NCBI GenBank assembly: GCA_041691815.1
Contig: JBEPTZ010000115.1
Span: forward strand, 1-14,188
Direction: 5' to 3'
DNA from: 70-18 sp041691815
GTDB taxonomy: Bacteria > Pseudomonadota > Alphaproteobacteria > Acetobacterales > Acetobacteraceae
DNA length: 14,188 nt
Shown: one piece after another, positions 13,485 to 14,188 of the stretch
Numbering within the stretch: the stretch's first letter is position 1
How the letters are laid out: each line of letters begins with the position of its first letter
The notes under the pieces: model-generated
The model's input: the letters and a program-made list of their open reading frames with translations, nothing else
Told to the model about the DNA's origin: nothing
The model's database searches: none
Translations under genes and position numbers: made by a program

Positions 13485-14188
13485 GCCACCTCCGCTGCTG
13501 TGATGCCTCGGCGGATGCCGGTGCGGGTGTTGCCTTGATCAGCGCTGATCGGCGCTTCTCGCGCAGTCGGTAGTTGTCGCCGCGGATGGTCGGCAGGTGG
13601 CTGTGGTGGAGCCGCCTGTCCAGGATGGCAGTTGCCACGATCTGGTCGCCCAGCACGGCGCCCCAGTCTCCGACGGCTCGGTTGGAGGTGATCATGATGC
13701 TGCCCCGTTCGTAGCGGCGGCTGACGAGTTGGAACAGCAGATGCGCCGCCGCAGGCTCGAACGGCAGGTAGCCCTTAATCTGCTTCGCAGCTCAAGCGTC
13801 CATGATCAGCAGCTTGGGCTTTGCCAGTTGTCCCAGTCGTTGCTCCAACCTTCCTTCCGCGTGCCCTCGGACCAACGTCGTCACCAGCGCCGTCGCCGAG
13901 GTGAACGGCACCGAGTAGCCGTGCCGGATCGCCTCGCGCCCGAGGGCGATGGCCAGATGCGTCTTGCCCACGCCGGGCGGACCCTGGATCAGCAGCGCGT
14001 CGCCGTTGGCAATCCAGCGGCAGGCAGCTGGGTCACGCACCTGCCTGGCGTCGAGCGAGGGCTGAGCAGCAAAATCAAACCCCTCCAGGGTGCGCTGATG
14101 CGGGAACTTCGCGATCCCGGTGCCCATCTGGATGTGCGGATTCCGACGATGCCGCCCACTTATTCCGAGATGATCGCGCCCACCATTC
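13474..14188 (-). pseudogene. istB: IS21-type helper ATPase IstB, disrupted at Walker B (5' end outside window)
   Basis: IstB is the DnaC-like AAA+ ATPase that helps the IS21 transposase choose targets. The frame is open from the window edge; a first ATG in the window is at 14127. Seen in order are TLEGFDFAAQPSLD, the Walker A loop GPPGVGKTHLA (Lys near 13963-13965) and KPKLLIMD ending at the Walker B Asp (13798-13800). Then come Ala and a TGA stop (13792-13794), and in the same frame GYLPFEPAAAHLLFQL, SRRYERGSIMITSNR (the sensor Asn/Arg), ATAILDRRLHHSHLPTIRGD and YRLREKRRS. Family members read DELGYLP here, so 18 extra nt containing the stop separate Asp from GYLP. The rest is well preserved, pointing to a recent lesion. 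Confidence 0.85.

Larger units (their letters stand above)
13445..14188 (-). mobile_element. IS21-type insertion sequence, istB end (continues beyond window)
   Basis: The element end is placed at the TG at 13445, where repeated terminal sequence begins. A gene for the IS21 helper ATPase IstB follows inward on the minus strand. In IS21 elements istA precedes istB, so the transposase gene should lie beyond base 14188. The sequence left of 13445 is different mobile debris, consistent with insertion into an older element. Confidence 0.7.

Overview
The window is GC-rich, densely packed bacterial chromosome. It most resembles an alphaproteobacterium of the Acetobacteraceae/Rhodospirillales type. 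The grounds are the cluster DUF3576 lipoprotein - leuS - lptE - holA, the style of the AhcY, Kup, LptE and LeuS proteins, a gram-negative porin ending in Phe-Arg-Trp, and a ThiE-like protein of the kind I associate with this group. This assignment comes from reading the proteins, not from a database search.

Layout. 1-205 is the 3' end of rho. A 128-bp three-armed palindromic repeat (206-333) follows, then ahcY (395-1684) with a candidate promoter just upstream. Next on the + strand is a short exported DUF2946-like protein broken by an apparent 1-nt frameshift (1753-2119), then an intact PCu(A)C periplasmic copper chaperone (2167-2637). A second copy of the palindromic repeat (2638-2762) fills the gap to a convergent minus-strand group. 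In transcription order that group is yggS (PLP homeostasis, 5855-5148), kup (potassium uptake, 5010-3118) and an unrecognised 115-residue gene (3111-2764). Head to head with yggS, and sharing a CATG at the two start codons, is a ThiE/TenI-like gene (5854-6447). A 224-nt leader precedes a 404-aa porin (6672-7886), which ends at a textbook intrinsic terminator (7919-7945).

From 8081 to 12926 lies the + strand cluster DUF3576 lipoprotein, leuS (tRNA-Leu charging), lptE (outer-membrane LPS assembly) and holA (clamp-loader delta). leuS to lptE and lptE to holA are nearly contiguous and look co-transcribed.

The last 1.3 kb is a graveyard of mobile DNA beginning 64 nt after holA. It holds two fragments of an IS256-type transposase on the minus strand, separated by a 106-bp CTAG-bounded palindromic element that looks like a small non-autonomous element. 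An IS21-type element follows, with its terminal repeats at 13445-13484 and an istB gene running off the window. The istB gene carries an 18-nt in-frame insertion with a stop codon beside the Walker B aspartate.

I see no CRISPR array, tRNA, rRNA, prophage or defence system. The most unusual signals are the two cloverleaf repeats, the frameshifted DUF2946-like gene next to the copper chaperone, and the nested insertion history at the right end.
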